A stretch of 64,000 nt of DNA from Pseudomonas oryzihabitans (GTDB taxonomy: Bacteria; Pseudomonadota; Gammaproteobacteria; Pseudomonadales; Pseudomonadaceae): positions 2,384,001 through 2,448,000 of the forward strand of contig NZ_CP021645.1 in NCBI RefSeq assembly GCF_006384975.1, written 5' to 3'. The notes beneath the pieces were generated by a model. It made no database searches. It was not told the origin of the DNA and worked only from the letters and a program-made list of their open reading frames with translations. How positions within the stretch are numbered: the first letter of the stretch is position 1; the number at the start of each line of letters is the position of its first letter. The position numbers were made by a program, and so were the translations under genes. This document shows, piece by piece, positions 35,049 to 46,136 of this stretch.

Positions 35049-35395
35049 GACAGTTTGCCGAAGGTGAAATAGTGCTGCAGGACGCCGATCAACTCGGCGA
35101 ATTCGACCGGTGGCTCGACGACGCTGAAACCGGAGTCGTAGTTGCCCGGTGTCACGTCTTCGTGACTCCACTGGCAGCGAGCATCGAAATCGATGAAGTG
35201 CAACTGGCCATCCTGCCCTGGAATCTTCAACCGCAGCTCGAAACGCGCATTCACCAGCATGGGCAATTGGCTGATCATCAGCAGTCCCTCGCGGGAAATG
35301 TTGCCGATGTAGCCCATGGGCTTGTCGGTGAAGCGGTTGAATACCTTCAGGTAGTAAGGCAGCTGGTGGCGCTCGATACGACGATTCTGAGTCAT
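35033..35395 (-). CDS. PilZ-domain cyclic di-GMP-binding protein
   Basis: A 120-residue single PilZ domain. The RxxxR motif is RRIER (R5/R9) and the second motif is NISREG, together the c-di-GMP binding signature. It would act as a cytoplasmic c-di-GMP receptor; the target is not evident from neighbours. I chose ATG 35395 as it places RxxxR at the usual position; the longer reading runs into the lipoprotein gene upstream. Confidence 0.88.
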   Translation of the reverse strand: MTQNRRIERHQLPYYLKVFNRFTDKPMGYIGNISREGLLMISQLPMLVNARFELRLKIPGQDGQLHFIDFDARCQWSHEDVTPGNYDSGFSVVEPPVEFAELIGVLQHYFTFGKLSQSAI

Positions 35396-35450
35396 GGTGC
35401 GTTCATCCTGCACACGGTAAAGCCACTTTACCGACAACGTCCTGGAAAGC

Positions 35451-35837
35451 TCAGCGCTGCGGTAGTTTTCGCACCGGTTGGGGCGTCGCAACGGCCATTC
35501 CGCCATCTAGCCCCATTTGGCGCAGGGTGTCCAGTCGAGCCTGGGCTCGATAGGCATATTCACTGCCCGGATAACGGGCCTGGATGAAACGATAGGTCTG
35601 GGCGGCGTCCGCGTACAGCTGCTGCTGCTCCAGGCATTGGCCGCGCAGCATGGAGAACTCCGGCTGCAGCCAGGGCCGCGCCCGTCCCTTGCGCTCGGCC
35701 TGGGAGATCTCCAGCAGGGCGTTGGTACAATCACCCTCGGCATAGGATTTATAGGCGGCGTCGAGATAGGAATTCATCGAAACGCTGGTACAGCCGGTCA
35801 GGCCGACGAGCAGGCACAGGTAGAGATAAGGGCGCAT
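35451..35837 (-). CDS. Small lipoprotein with TPR-like repeat
   Basis: A 128-residue lipoprotein. The signal peptide ends in the lipobox LTGC (C16), and the next residues (TS) do not carry the inner-membrane retention Asp, so outer-membrane sorting is expected. Residues 25-105 form helix pairs of TPR type (AAYKSYAEGDCTNALLEISQ, ADAAQTYRFIQARYPGSEYA), as in BamD/YbgF-like proteins. AGGAGG precedes the ATG. Function unknown. Confidence 0.78.
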   Translation of the reverse strand: MRPYLYLCLLVGLTGCTSVSMNSYLDAAYKSYAEGDCTNALLEISQAERKGRARPWLQPEFSMLRGQCLEQQQLYADAAQTYRFIQARYPGSEYAYRAQARLDTLRQMGLDGGMAVATPQPVRKLPQR

Positions 35838-36033
35838 GAAAAGTCCTCCTGTTCGCTAGATCGGCTCCGGGGCTGGCTTCTTGAGGCCAGACGACCACTG
35901 GTGTGACAGAGCTGCGAAAAGCCGTCATGTGCTGGCCACGCGAGAGCGCTACAATGAGCTGCGCTCCGTGTTCTACGTCGACTCGGCGCTGAGGCGTCGA
36001 CTCATGGTTGCAATCCGCTAAAGGAAAGACTGC

Positions 36034-37485
36034 ATGATTTATCGCCGTACCAAGATCGTCGCCACCCTAGGCCCGGCCAGCAATTCTCCGGAAGTCCTCG
36101 AGCAGCTCATCATCGCCGGTATCGACGTCGCCCGGCTGAACTTCTCGCATGGCACGCCCGACGAGCACCGGGCCCGTGGTCAGCTGGTACGGGATCTCGC
36201 CGCCAAGCACGGCCGCCACGTCGCCCTGCTCGGCGACCTTCAGGGTCCGAAGATCCGCATCGCCAAGTTCGTCAACAAGCGTATCGAACTCAAGGTCGGC
36301 GATCCCTTCCGCCTGTCCATCGCCCATCCGCGCACCGAAGGCACCGAGGAAGTGGTCGGCATCGACTATCCGGGCCTGGTCGCCGACTGCCGCGTGGGTG
36401 ACGAACTGCTGCTGGACGACGGCCGCGTCGTGCTGCGTGTGGAAGGCGTGACCGCCAGTGAACTGCACTGCACCACCCTGATCGGCGGTCCGCTGTCCGA
36501 CCACAAGGGTATCAACCGTCGTGGCGGCGGTCTCACCGCGCCGGCGCTGACCGACAAGGACCGCGAAGACATCAAGCTGGCCGCCTCCATGGAGGTCGAC
36601 TACCTGGCCGTGTCCTTCCCGCGTGATGCCGAAGACATGAACGAAGCCCGGCGCCTGATGGAAGCGGCGGGCGGCAAGTCCTGGCTGGTGGCCAAGATCG
36701 AGCGCGCCGAAGCCGTGGCCAACGACGAAGCCCTGGACGGCCTGATCCAGGCCAGCGATGCCGTCATGGTGGCCCGTGGCGACCTCGGCGTGGAAATCGG
36801 CGACGCCGAGCTGGTGGGCATCCAGAAGCGCATCATTTCCCACGCGCGCCGCCTCAACAAGGCGGTGATCACCGCGACCCAGATGATGGAGTCGATGATC
36901 AGCAGCCCCATGCCGACCCGTGCGGAAGTCTCCGACGTGGCCAACGCCGTGCTGGACAACACCGACGCCGTGATGCTCTCCGCCGAGAGCGCCGCCGGCC
37001 AGTACCCGGTCGAGGCGGTCAAGGCCATGGCCCGCGTCTGCGTCGGCGCCGAAAAGCAGCCCACCAGCAAGCTGTCCAGCCATCGCCTGGGCCAGACCTT
37101 CACCCGTTGGGACGAGAGTATCGCCCTGGCCTCCATCTACGTGGCCAACCACTTCCCCGGCGTGAAGGCCATCATCAGCCTGACCGACACCGGATACACC
37201 CCGCTGATCATGTCGCGCCTGCGCTCCTCGGTACCGATCTTCTCCTTCGCCTCCAGCCGCGCCACCCAGGCGCGCACCGCGCTGTTCCGCAACGTGCACA
37301 CCATTCCCTTCGACCCGACCACCATGCCGGCGAACAAGGTGAGCCAGGCAGCGGTGGACGAGCTGCTCAAGCGCGGTATCGTCGAGCACGGTGACTGGGT
37401 CATCCTGACCAAGGGCGACAGCTACACCAAGCGTGATGGCACCAACACCATGAAGATGTACCGCGTGGGCGACCTGCTGGTCTGA
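36034..37485 (+). CDS. pykA: Pyruvate kinase
   Basis: A 483-residue pyruvate kinase converting PEP and ADP to pyruvate and ATP. Visible motifs are KIVATLGPAS at the N-terminus, the substrate and metal loop LLGDLQGPKIRI, the signature VMVARGDLGVEIG, and the catalytic ITATQMMESMI. The A-B-A-C domain order is complete. AAAGGAAAG precedes the ATG. In Pseudomonas this is the PykA paralogue by position (near mvaT and sbcB). A strong terminator follows. Confidence 0.96.
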   Translation: MIYRRTKIVATLGPASNSPEVLEQLIIAGIDVARLNFSHGTPDEHRARGQLVRDLAAKHGRHVALLGDLQGPKIRIAKFVNKRIELKVGDPFRLSIAHPRTEGTEEVVGIDYPGLVADCRVGDELLLDDGRVVLRVEGVTASELHCTTLIGGPLSDHKGINRRGGGLTAPALTDKDREDIKLAASMEVDYLAVSFPRDAEDMNEARRLMEAAGGKSWLVAKIERAEAVANDEALDGLIQASDAVMVARGDLGVEIGDAELVGIQKRIISHARRLNKAVITATQMMESMISSPMPTRAEVSDVANAVLDNTDAVMLSAESAAGQYPVEAVKAMARVCVGAEKQPTSKLSSHRLGQTFTRWDESIALASIYVANHFPGVKAIISLTDTGYTPLIMSRLRSSVPIFSFASSRATQARTALFRNVHTIPFDPTTMPANKVSQAAVDELLKRGIVEHGDWVILTKGDSYTKRDGTNTMKMYRVGDLLV

Positions 37486-37517
37486 CCCTAGTACCGGCCG
37501 CTGGCCGGTGCCAAATG

Positions 37518-37551
37518 AAAGCCCCGCGCAGGTGACTGTGCGGGGCTTTTT
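37518..37551 (+). terminator. Rho-independent terminator of pykA
   Basis: GCCCCGC (37521-37527) pairs with GCGGGGC (37540-37546), extended by AAA/TTT on the flanks, and is followed by T5. It lies 33 bases after the pykA stop. It may also end the small minus-strand gene at 37587. Confidence 0.92.
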
Positions 37552-37586
37552 CATGGGCGGAAAAAAGCGGTGAGCCCGACTGCGGA

Positions 37587-37757
37587 TCAGCCGCTGCCGA
37601 AGGCGAGATAGGCCAGATGCAGGGCAGCGGCGCTCACGACGCCCAGGCTGCAGACGATCAGAATGAGGCGCTGCAGCGAGCGCAAGCGACCTTCCCGTCG
37701 CTCCTGCAGTCGGGTGGCGTCGATCAGGGCTAGGCTGGCCAAAGGTTGTTCACGCAT
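37587..37757 (-). CDS. Small single-membrane-segment protein, 56 aa
   Basis: This short gene encodes an N-terminal amphipathic charged part (about 1-28, with ATRLQERREGRLRSLQ) and one hydrophobic segment (about 31-54, LILIVCSLGVVSAAALHLAYLAF). AGGAG lies 7 bases upstream of the ATG, and a good sigma-70 promoter overlapping a Fur-like sequence lies just before it, both strong arguments that it is expressed. I do not recognise the family. It sits between pykA and the helicase gene, divergent from the latter. Confidence 0.6.
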   Translation of the reverse strand: MREQPLASLALIDATRLQERREGRLRSLQRLILIVCSLGVVSAAALHLAYLAFGSG

Positions 37758-37784
37758 CGTCTCGCTCCTGTCTTTCTTAAATGC

Positions 37785-37812
37785 ACTATATTCTCATTCT
37801 CAAATGAGTCAA
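37785..37812 (-). promoter_or_regulatory. Promoter with Fur-box-like sequence for the 56-aa gene
   Basis: On the minus strand TTGACT (37812-37807), a 16-base spacer and TATAGT (37790-37785) form a promoter. The spacer contains TGAGAATGAGAAT and the symmetrical CTCATT/AATGAG. By eye 11 of 19 positions agree with the Fur consensus, a level seen in some functional Pseudomonas sites. Iron regulation is an inference. Confidence 0.5.
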
Positions 37813-37881
37813 GGGAGTCGGACGAGCATTGGTCAGACTGTGGCAGAATAGGCGGTTTGGTACGAACAGCCTGGGTGAACG

Positions 37882-40497
<2,616 letters not shown>

Positions 40498-40701
40498 GCC
40501 AGTGCTGGGAAGCAGGCGTCCGGCTGGGCTGGGCGGCCTGCCTCTCGCGGATCATCGAGGGAACTGTCCAGGCCGCAAACCCCTATCAGGCCAGGGTGCA
40601 TGCTGGCGGAAGCGGCTATCGGCAGGCACCCTGCCTTGACCGCCACAGCTGGAAGGTTGGCTTCTGGCGCCTGACTCACACCGCTCGCCTGGCACCCCGT
40701 T

Positions 40702-41175
40702 CTATTTTTCTCCCGCGCTATCCCCTACGACATCTCCCGTCGCATCGATCGCCTTGCTGGAGGGAAATTTGTTCGAGGCAACCCTGACCGCCAGCACCGA
40801 GAGCGACAGCAGAAAGATCCCACCACAGAGATACAATAGGCCGACGTCCGGTGGCCGGTGATGCGATACATCACCGATCAGATAGCGGGTCAGCGCGGTA
40901 ATGGCGATATAGAGCAAAAACCGGATCGGCAGGTGGTTGGTCTTGAAGTAGATGCCGACCATGGCACCCAGCTCCAGATAGATGAAGAGCAGGAGAATGT
41001 CATCGATACTCGCCTGGCCTTTGTCGAACATCTCCATGAAGGCCATCACCGAGGCCCAGGCCGTGGCCGCGCCGATGGCGAACAAACCGCAATAGTGGAA
41101 ACCTTCCACCATCAGGTTGCCGAGCGAATTCGCGCCATCATGCATTCGTTTGCGACTGCCATCTGCCCACTTCAT
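40702..41175 (-). CDS. psiE: PsiE-family phosphate-starvation-inducible membrane protein
   Basis: About 157 residues with four membrane segments (FHYCGLFAIGAATAWASV, DDILLLFIYLELGAMVGIY, IRFLLYIAITALTRYLIG, LLYLCGGIFLLSLSVLAV), the PsiE layout. In E. coli psiE is induced by phosphate starvation, but its biochemical role is unknown. Starts at 41190 and 41175 are both possible; I chose 41175 because a GGAG is well spaced and a preceding short ORF stops in an ATGA overlap with it. A 204-base gap separates it from the convergent helicase gene; nothing else is seen there. Confidence 0.85.
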   Translation of the reverse strand: MKWADGSRKRMHDGANSLGNLMVEGFHYCGLFAIGAATAWASVMAFMEMFDKGQASIDDILLLFIYLELGAMVGIYFKTNHLPIRFLLYIAITALTRYLIGDVSHHRPPDVGLLYLCGGIFLLSLSVLAVRVASNKFPSSKAIDATGDVVGDSAGEK

Positions 41176-41273
41176 GCCGGGTCGCTCCATCCAGCCACCC
41201 TGCGATCACCGAGCAGGCCATCGGCCAGTTGCTGCATAAGCTCATGCAGTCGTTCGCTCAAAGACTCGTCCAT
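41172..41273 (-). CDS. Possible 33-codon ORF coupled to psiE
   Basis: The ORF starts at ATG 41273 with GGGAG 8 bases upstream and stops within the psiE ATG (ATGA overlap). It encodes an acidic amphipathic helix (MDESLSERLHELMQQLADGL) followed by a basic tail. It could be a leader peptide or a tiny real protein. Evidence is the ribosome-binding site and the overlap only. Confidence 0.35.
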   Translation of the reverse strand: MDESLSERLHELMQQLADGLLGDRRVAGWSDPA

Positions 41274-41432
41274 GCTGGAAACTCCCATTCGTCAGGTTGC
41301 TCTGGCACCAGGGCCAACCGCTCTTATAGCGAGAAGCCGGGCGCAGGGCCAGCGCGCTACTGTCGCAGACTGGACGATCAGGCGTCGAAAGGCTACAACC
41401 TGAGGAAAAGCCCCGAGGGCCTGGAGTCTACC

Positions 41433-42239
41433 GTGGAGCCGCGTCTCGCCTGCCTCGCCTGCCTGGACCGGCCCGATCCCCGGCTGCTGGAAGCCGCCCT
41501 CTGGATCGCTGCCGAACATCATCGCGACATCGATCCTCCCGCCCTGCTGCACTCGCTGGACGATCTGGCGCTGCGCTTGCACGCCACCCTGGACGGCGAC
41601 GCCAGCCATTCGGAGCGTGCCCAACAATTGTTACGGCAGTTGTGCGAGGCCGGCTTTCGTGCCGCCGAATGGCCGCTGCGCCCCAGCGCCGCCTTGCTCG
41701 ATGAGGTCCTGGAGCGCCGGCGTGGCCAACCCCTGTCCATCGCCCTGGTGGCGCTGGAACTCGCCCGACGGCTGGAGCTGGATCTGCAGGGCATAGGCTT
41801 TCCCGGTCATTTCCTGCTACGCGTCCCCGGCGCCGATCATCTGCTGGAACCCTTCGGCGGGCGACGGCTGTACATGAACGATTGCCGCCAGCTCCTGGTG
41901 GATCAATTCGGCCCCACGGCGCGCTTGCAAGCCACGCACCTGGCCCCGCTCGCCCCGCGGCAAATGATGCAGCGTCTCTCGCGCAACCTGCGCGAATTGC
42001 ATCGCCAGAGCGACCAGCCCCTGGCCGCGCTCAAGGACGCCCAGCGCGTCATCGAGCTCGGGGCGGTGGCTGTCGCCGATCACCTGGCCCGTGCCGATCT
42101 CTATCGCCAGCTAGAGTGTCCCCAGGCCGAACGCTACGACCTGCAGCACGCCCTACTACTCAGTGAGGACGACGCCGAGCGCGACCAGCTGCGGCGGCGC
42201 CTGGAGCGTCTCGGCACGCCTGCCACCACGCTGCACTAG
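41433..42239 (+). CDS. SirB1-family transglutaminase-like/TPR protein
   Basis: A 268-residue protein of the SirB1 N-terminal (transglutaminase_9) family: DEVLERRRGQPLSIALVALELARRLEL and GIGFPGHFLLRVPG, then YMNDCRQLL, and a C-terminal TPR-like helical part (about 180-265). No catalytic activity is established for the family. GTG 41433 with GGAG 6 bases upstream fits the start; the frame is open further upstream but without homology. Its stop overlaps lrgB's stop on the other strand by 4 bases. Confidence 0.8.
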   Translation: MEPRLACLACLDRPDPRLLEAALWIAAEHHRDIDPPALLHSLDDLALRLHATLDGDASHSERAQQLLRQLCEAGFRAAEWPLRPSAALLDEVLERRRGQPLSIALVALELARRLELDLQGIGFPGHFLLRVPGADHLLEPFGGRRLYMNDCRQLLVDQFGPTARLQATHLAPLAPRQMMQRLSRNLRELHRQSDQPLAALKDAQRVIELGAVAVADHLARADLYRQLECPQAERYDLQHALLLSEDDAERDQLRRRLERLGTPATTLH

Positions 42240-42925
42240 CCGCGCAGCAACCAGAGCACCAGTTGGGCGCCCAACAGATTGCTCAGGCCGGCCAGCACCA
42301 TGACCAGCCCGGCCACGGTGCCTTCCTCCAGACCGACCTCGTAGGCCTTGCTGGTACCGACGCCATGGGCGCCCATGCCGAACAGGGCGCCACGCGCCAG
42401 GGCGGATTTCAGCGGCAACAGCTTGATCAACAGGCTGCCGAGGATGGCACCACCCAGTCCGGTGATCATCACGAAGGCCGCCGTCAGCTCGGGTACGCCG
42501 CCAACATTGGCGGACATCGGCATGGCGAAGGGCGTGCTGATGGAGCGCGGCAACATGGACAGCAGCACCCGGTCATCGAGCAAGAACAGCCGGGCCAGCA
42601 ACCAGGAACTGCCGATGGCGACACCACTGCCAACAACCAGCCCTGCCAGCAAGGCCTGCCAGTAGCGCGCCAGGAGCCGGCGCTGTTGCCAGATGGGCAC
42701 GGCGAAGGCCACCGTCGCCGGCCCCAGCAGCATGATCAGCCAGCGGCTGTAGTGGGCGTATTGCGCATAGCTCACCTGCTGCCAGAGGGTCGTGGCATAG
42801 AGCAGCACCGTGACGAAGATGATCGGACTGACCAAGTACCAACGCAGTCGGGCATAGAGCAGGCGACTCACCACGTAGCCGGCCACCGTCAGCAACAGCC
42901 AGAAGAGTCCGGGCAGATCAAGCAT
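42236..42925 (-). CDS. lrgB: LrgB/YohK-family membrane protein (antiholin-like)
   Basis: A 229-residue LrgB protein with about seven membrane segments, including the conserved MLPRSISTPFAMPMS and GALFGMGAHGVGTSKAYE stretches. With LrgA it forms a CidAB/LrgAB-type pair, proposed to control murein hydrolase export or pyruvate/metabolite movement. It overlaps the lrgA stop by 8 bp. The ATG follows directly in the lrgA coding end, so translation is coupled. Confidence 0.92.
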   Translation of the reverse strand: MLDLPGLFWLLLTVAGYVVSRLLYARLRWYLVSPIIFVTVLLYATTLWQQVSYAQYAHYSRWLIMLLGPATVAFAVPIWQQRRLLARYWQALLAGLVVGSGVAIGSSWLLARLFLLDDRVLLSMLPRSISTPFAMPMSANVGGVPELTAAFVMITGLGGAILGSLLIKLLPLKSALARGALFGMGAHGVGTSKAYEVGLEEGTVAGLVMVLAGLSNLLGAQLVLWLLRG

Positions 42926-43301
42926 CGCGACGTCCTCGACGGCGGAACATGAAGTCCACGGTCAGGGCGGTGGCCACCATGGTCAGCACGGTGCTGAGCA
43001 GGATGGCCAGCAGGATACGCACGCCCTCCTGGCGCAACAGCGGCCCGTAGTCGAGCAGACTCAGCAGGGCCGGAATGAAGAACAGCAGCATCTCACCCAG
43101 CAGCAGGCGCACCCCGTTCTGCAACCACTCCGGCTCGACGATACGGGCGGCCAGCAGTAGCAGCAGCATGGCAAGGCCCACTACACCACCTGGTACCGGC
43201 CAGGCGAAGTAGTTCGCCAGCAGTGTACCCAGTCCCCACAGCGCGCCCAGCGCGCACAGCTCCAGAGCCAGGCGCAGATATCTATTCACCCAGGGCTCCA
43301 T
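42918..43301 (-). CDS. lrgA: LrgA/CidA-family holin-like protein
   Basis: A 127-residue LrgA with four membrane segments and the conserved WPVPGGVVGLAMLLLLL and FFIPALLSLLDYGPLL motifs. It pairs with LrgB. The ATG at 43301 has only a weak CAGAG just upstream; a longer reading to 43442 overlaps the flavodoxin gene and is not supported. The LysR regulator often next to this pair is absent here. Confidence 0.9.
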   Translation of the reverse strand: MEPWVNRYLRLALELCALGALWGLGTLLANYFAWPVPGGVVGLAMLLLLLAARIVEPEWLQNGVRLLLGEMLLFFIPALLSLLDYGPLLRQEGVRILLAILLSTVLTMVATALTVDFMFRRRGRRDA

Positions 43302-43401
43302 CTCTGAACAATCAACCAGCTTGCAAGAATACCCAGGCTGGTTGGACGAAGACAGTGACCCGGAGACACAGTGCGGACTCAGGCAGGTAAAAGACCCTTG
43401 C

Positions 43402-43866
43402 TTACGATGAAACGTCCTTCGCCAACGCAGCCATGACTTCATCGATCCAGGGCGCGGCCTCTTCGTCCGGCGTCACCGTCTCGCTGGCATCGATCCGCCG
43501 TATGGGCAGCAGCTCGCGCAGCCCCAGTTCGGCGAACAACTCCTGCATCAGCTCGCCACCCCCGCAGTAGGTGTCGCCATAGCTGGAATCCCCCAACGCC
43601 AACACCGCGCCAGGCCGGCCCCGCCACGGCGGCAGACGATCGCGCAATTGAAAATACAGCGGCTCCAGATTGGCGGGCAGTTCGCCCATGCCGGTGGTCG
43701 AGGTAATGGCCAGCAGGGCATCCGGCGCAAAGGCCTCCAGATTGCCGAGTTCGGCATTCGGCTGGAGCCAGACCTCATGCCCCGCCGCCGTCAGACGCGT
43801 CTTCACCTGCCGCGCGATATCTTCCGCGGTGCCATATACAGAGCCATTCAACAGTGCGACTTTCAT
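43402..43866 (-). CDS. Flavodoxin (MioC/YqcA-like)
   Basis: A 154-residue flavodoxin. The FMN phosphate loop is NGSVYGTAEDIA (about 6-17), followed by TSTTGMGELP and LGDSSYGDTYCGGGELMQ, the two flavin-ring loops. It would be a soluble electron carrier. It lies 100 bases upstream of lrgA on the same strand, a placement seen in other Pseudomonas near folM. Confidence 0.9.
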   Translation of the reverse strand: MKVALLNGSVYGTAEDIARQVKTRLTAAGHEVWLQPNAELGNLEAFAPDALLAITSTTGMGELPANLEPLYFQLRDRLPPWRGRPGAVLALGDSSYGDTYCGGGELMQELFAELGLRELLPIRRIDASETVTPDEEAAPWIDEVMAALAKDVSS

Positions 43867-44079
43867 GCAGACCTCAAGCAGTGACGGCCGATCAGTATGC
43901 CTCGAACGACCCACACTTTGGCGTTTGCGGAATCCTTGAAACGACAGGCTCTGCCACGGGGTCTCAAGGCTTGTTATGCTAGCGCCGCCTGCTACCCCAG
44001 GCGTTTCCGCCACCTGCCCGCCTACCCGGCTGGCGTGACGGCGTCCGGCCTATCCGGCCCGATCGCCCGGAGTCAATGC

Positions 44080-44640
44080 ATGAATCAGCCTGTTACCCTC
44101 ATGGTCGCGCGGCGCGTCGCGGCCGGCCAATACGATGCCTTCCTGGTCTGGCTACGCGAAGGCGAAGCCCTGGCGACCAGTTATCCCGGCTATCTCGGCT
44201 CGGGTGTCCTGACCCCGCCACCGGGTGACAACCTGGTGCAAATCATCTTTCGCTTCGCCTGTCCGCAAACCCTCGACGCCTGGGAACACTCGGAGACGCG
44301 ACGCCACTGGCTGGAGCGTGGCCAAGGCCTGTTCGAAGCGCCCCAGGCGCGACGTGCCCAGGGCATGGACGACTGGTTCGGTGCCGGCGTGCAAGCCCCG
44401 CCGCGCTGGAAGCAGAGCATCGCCGTCTGGCTGGCCTTCTTTCCCATCTCGCTGCTGTTCAATGCCGCCTTCGGTGACTACCTCGCGCATCTGCCGCTGC
44501 TGCCGCGCATCCTGCTGAGCACCCTGATCCTCACGCCGGTGATGGTCTGCGTCTTCATTCCATTGATCACCCGCGCGCTCAAGGGCTGGCTGCACAGCGC
44601 CTCGTCCAGGGCCGAGGAGCTCAGAGGCAGCGCCCGCTAG
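44080..44640 (+). CDS. Antibiotic-biosynthesis-monooxygenase-fold membrane protein
   Basis: A 186-residue protein with an N-terminal ABM ferredoxin-like domain (about 5-100: VTLMVARRVAAGQYDAF, GYLGSGVL, IIFRFACPQTLDAWEHS) and two C-terminal membrane helices (about 113-133 and 145-166). This fusion occurs as a conserved membrane protein of unknown role; cofactor-free oxidation is known only for some soluble ABM proteins. GGAG precedes the ATG. Confidence 0.78.
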   Translation: MNQPVTLMVARRVAAGQYDAFLVWLREGEALATSYPGYLGSGVLTPPPGDNLVQIIFRFACPQTLDAWEHSETRRHWLERGQGLFEAPQARRAQGMDDWFGAGVQAPPRWKQSIAVWLAFFPISLLFNAAFGDYLAHLPLLPRILLSTLILTPVMVCVFIPLITRALKGWLHSASSRAEELRGSAR

Positions 44641-44735
44641 ACGTAACGGATCGGCCTGCTTCCCGACGAGTCGAATGCGTACAATACGCACGGCCAGCTC
44701 CCTGGCCGTTTCGCTCTCAAGGATCGGGTACCCTC

Positions 44736-45434
44736 ATGTCTGCAGCCCTTCCCCTTCTGGTAACCGGCGCCAATCGCCGCGTTGGCTTAGCCCTCACCCG
44801 TCGCCTTCTGGCGGAAGGCCAGCCGGTCATCGCGGTCTACCGCGACGATCCGGGTCCGTTGTGCGAGCTGGAGATCGAGGCCTATCAGGTCGATCTGGCC
44901 GAGGAACAGCAGCGCGACATCCTGTTGCAACAACTCCATGAACGCCATGGGGCACTGCGCGGGGTGATTCACAACGCCTCGGTCTGGGCGGAAGATGGCC
45001 TGGACAATCTGCGCCTGCTCTATCGCCTGCACCTGGAAGCGCCCTACCATCTCAACCTGGGCCTACAGGACCTGCTGCTGGCTGCTCCGCGCGCCGACAT
45101 CATCCACATCGGCGACGACAGCGCGACGCGTGGCAGCCGCAATCACATCGGTTACGCTGCCACCAAGGCTGCCCTGCACAACCTGACCCTGTCATTCGCC
45201 GAAGCCCTGGCGCCCACCGTCAGGGTCAACACCATCGCGCCGGGCCTGCTGATCTTCAAGGAAGGCGCCGACGAAGCCTATCGCCAGGCGACCCTGGACA
45301 AGGCTTTGCTGGATTTCGAACCCGGCGCCGATCCCATCGTGGATACCGTGCTCTATCTGCTGTCGACAGCCTATGCGACCGGCAGCACCTTCACCGTCAA
45401 CGGCGGGCGCCACCTGCGCCATGGCCGTCGCTAG
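44736..45434 (+). CDS. folM: Dihydromonapterin reductase FolM
   Basis: A 232-residue short-chain dehydrogenase. It has the NADP-binding VTGANRRVGLAL, the catalytic YAATKAA (Tyr-x3-Lys) and a C-terminal VNGGRHLR typical of FolM. The enzyme reduces dihydromonapterin, giving the tetrahydromonapterin cofactor used by phenylalanine hydroxylase in Pseudomonas. It is followed after 15 bases by the DUF1244 gene, so they form an operon. Confidence 0.9.
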   Translation: MSAALPLLVTGANRRVGLALTRRLLAEGQPVIAVYRDDPGPLCELEIEAYQVDLAEEQQRDILLQQLHERHGALRGVIHNASVWAEDGLDNLRLLYRLHLEAPYHLNLGLQDLLLAAPRADIIHIGDDSATRGSRNHIGYAATKAALHNLTLSFAEALAPTVRVNTIAPGLLIFKEGADEAYRQATLDKALLDFEPGADPIVDTVLYLLSTAYATGSTFTVNGGRHLRHGRR

Positions 45435-45449
45435 CCAAAGGAGTCACCC

Positions 45450-45743
45450 ATGACCGAACAAGACCGTCTGGAACTGGAGGCTGCCGCCTTCCGCACCCTG
45501 GTCCAGCACCTGCGCAAGCGCACCGATGTACAGAATATCGACCTGATGAATCTCTCCGGCTTCTGCCGCAACTGCCTGTCCAAGTGGTACAAGGCCGCTG
45601 CCGACGAAAAGGGCCTGGAGCTGAGCCTGGATGACGCGCGCGAAGTCGTCTACGGCATGCCCTATGCCGATTGGAAGGCCCAGTACCAGACCGAGGCCTC
45701 TCCCGCCCAGGCCGCTGCCTTCCAGGAGAAGCAGCCCAAATGA
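45450..45743 (+). CDS. DUF1244 small protein
   Basis: A 97-residue soluble protein of family DUF1244, recognised by the NLSGFCRNCLSKWYKAAADEKG segment with its CxxC pair and by YGMPYADWKAQYQ. The CxxC could bind metal, but no function is known. AAAGGAG precedes the ATG. The next gene starts in its stop codon (ATGA). Confidence 0.88.
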   Translation: MTEQDRLELEAAAFRTLVQHLRKRTDVQNIDLMNLSGFCRNCLSKWYKAAADEKGLELSLDDAREVVYGMPYADWKAQYQTEASPAQAAAFQEKQPK

Positions 45744-46078
45744 GCGACCTGTCCAACTTCCGTACCAGCCTGGCCAGCGGTAACCACGCCTTTGCCGACA
45801 CCCTGGCGTTCGTGGCCGAGCATTACCACTACCAGCCGACCGCCTTTCACAACGGTGGCGTGGAAAACGCCGCCGGCCAGAACGAGGGCTCATGCAAGAC
45901 CCTGGGCCTGGCCAAGCTCGAAGGCCTGAGCGATCAGGAAGCCCTGCTGGCCTTCGGCGAGCATTATCGCAGTGTGCTGGAGACCCCTGCAGGCAGCGAT
46001 CACGCCAATATCCGTGCGCTCATGGCCAAGGGCCTAGCAGCCGTGCACTTCCAGGGAGAGCCCCTGAGTCGTCGCTGA
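45740..46078 (+). CDS. HopJ-family protein
   Basis: A 112-residue protein of the HopJ family, with FADTLAFVAEHYHYQPTAF, FHNGGVENAAGQNEGSC and LAFGEHYRSVLETPAGSDHANIRAL. The family name comes from a plant-pathogen effector candidate, but members are chromosomal housekeeping genes in many non-pathogens, so a secretion role should not be assumed. Translationally coupled to DUF1244 by ATGA overlap, and followed by a terminator. Confidence 0.9.
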   Translation: MSDLSNFRTSLASGNHAFADTLAFVAEHYHYQPTAFHNGGVENAAGQNEGSCKTLGLAKLEGLSDQEALLAFGEHYRSVLETPAGSDHANIRALMAKGLAAVHFQGEPLSRR

Positions 46079-46094
46079 GCGATCTTGCGCGCAT

Positions 46095-46123
46095 AAAAAA
46101 GCCCTGCATTTGCAGGGCTTTTT
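46095..46123. terminator. Bidirectional terminator between HopJ gene and lpxC
   Basis: GCCCTGCA and TGCAGGGC form an 8-bp stem with a short loop, flanked by A6 and T5. It lies between the convergent stops at 46078 and 46137 and can serve both the folM operon and the whole dcw/lpxC unit. Confidence 0.92.
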
Positions 46124-46136
46124 CTTGGAACCGGGC

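Noticed and set aside
45740..46078. Evidence for type III secretion from a HopJ-family gene
   Set aside because: The family is widespread in non-pathogens and the gene sits in a folM/DUF1244 operon with no secretion genes nearby.
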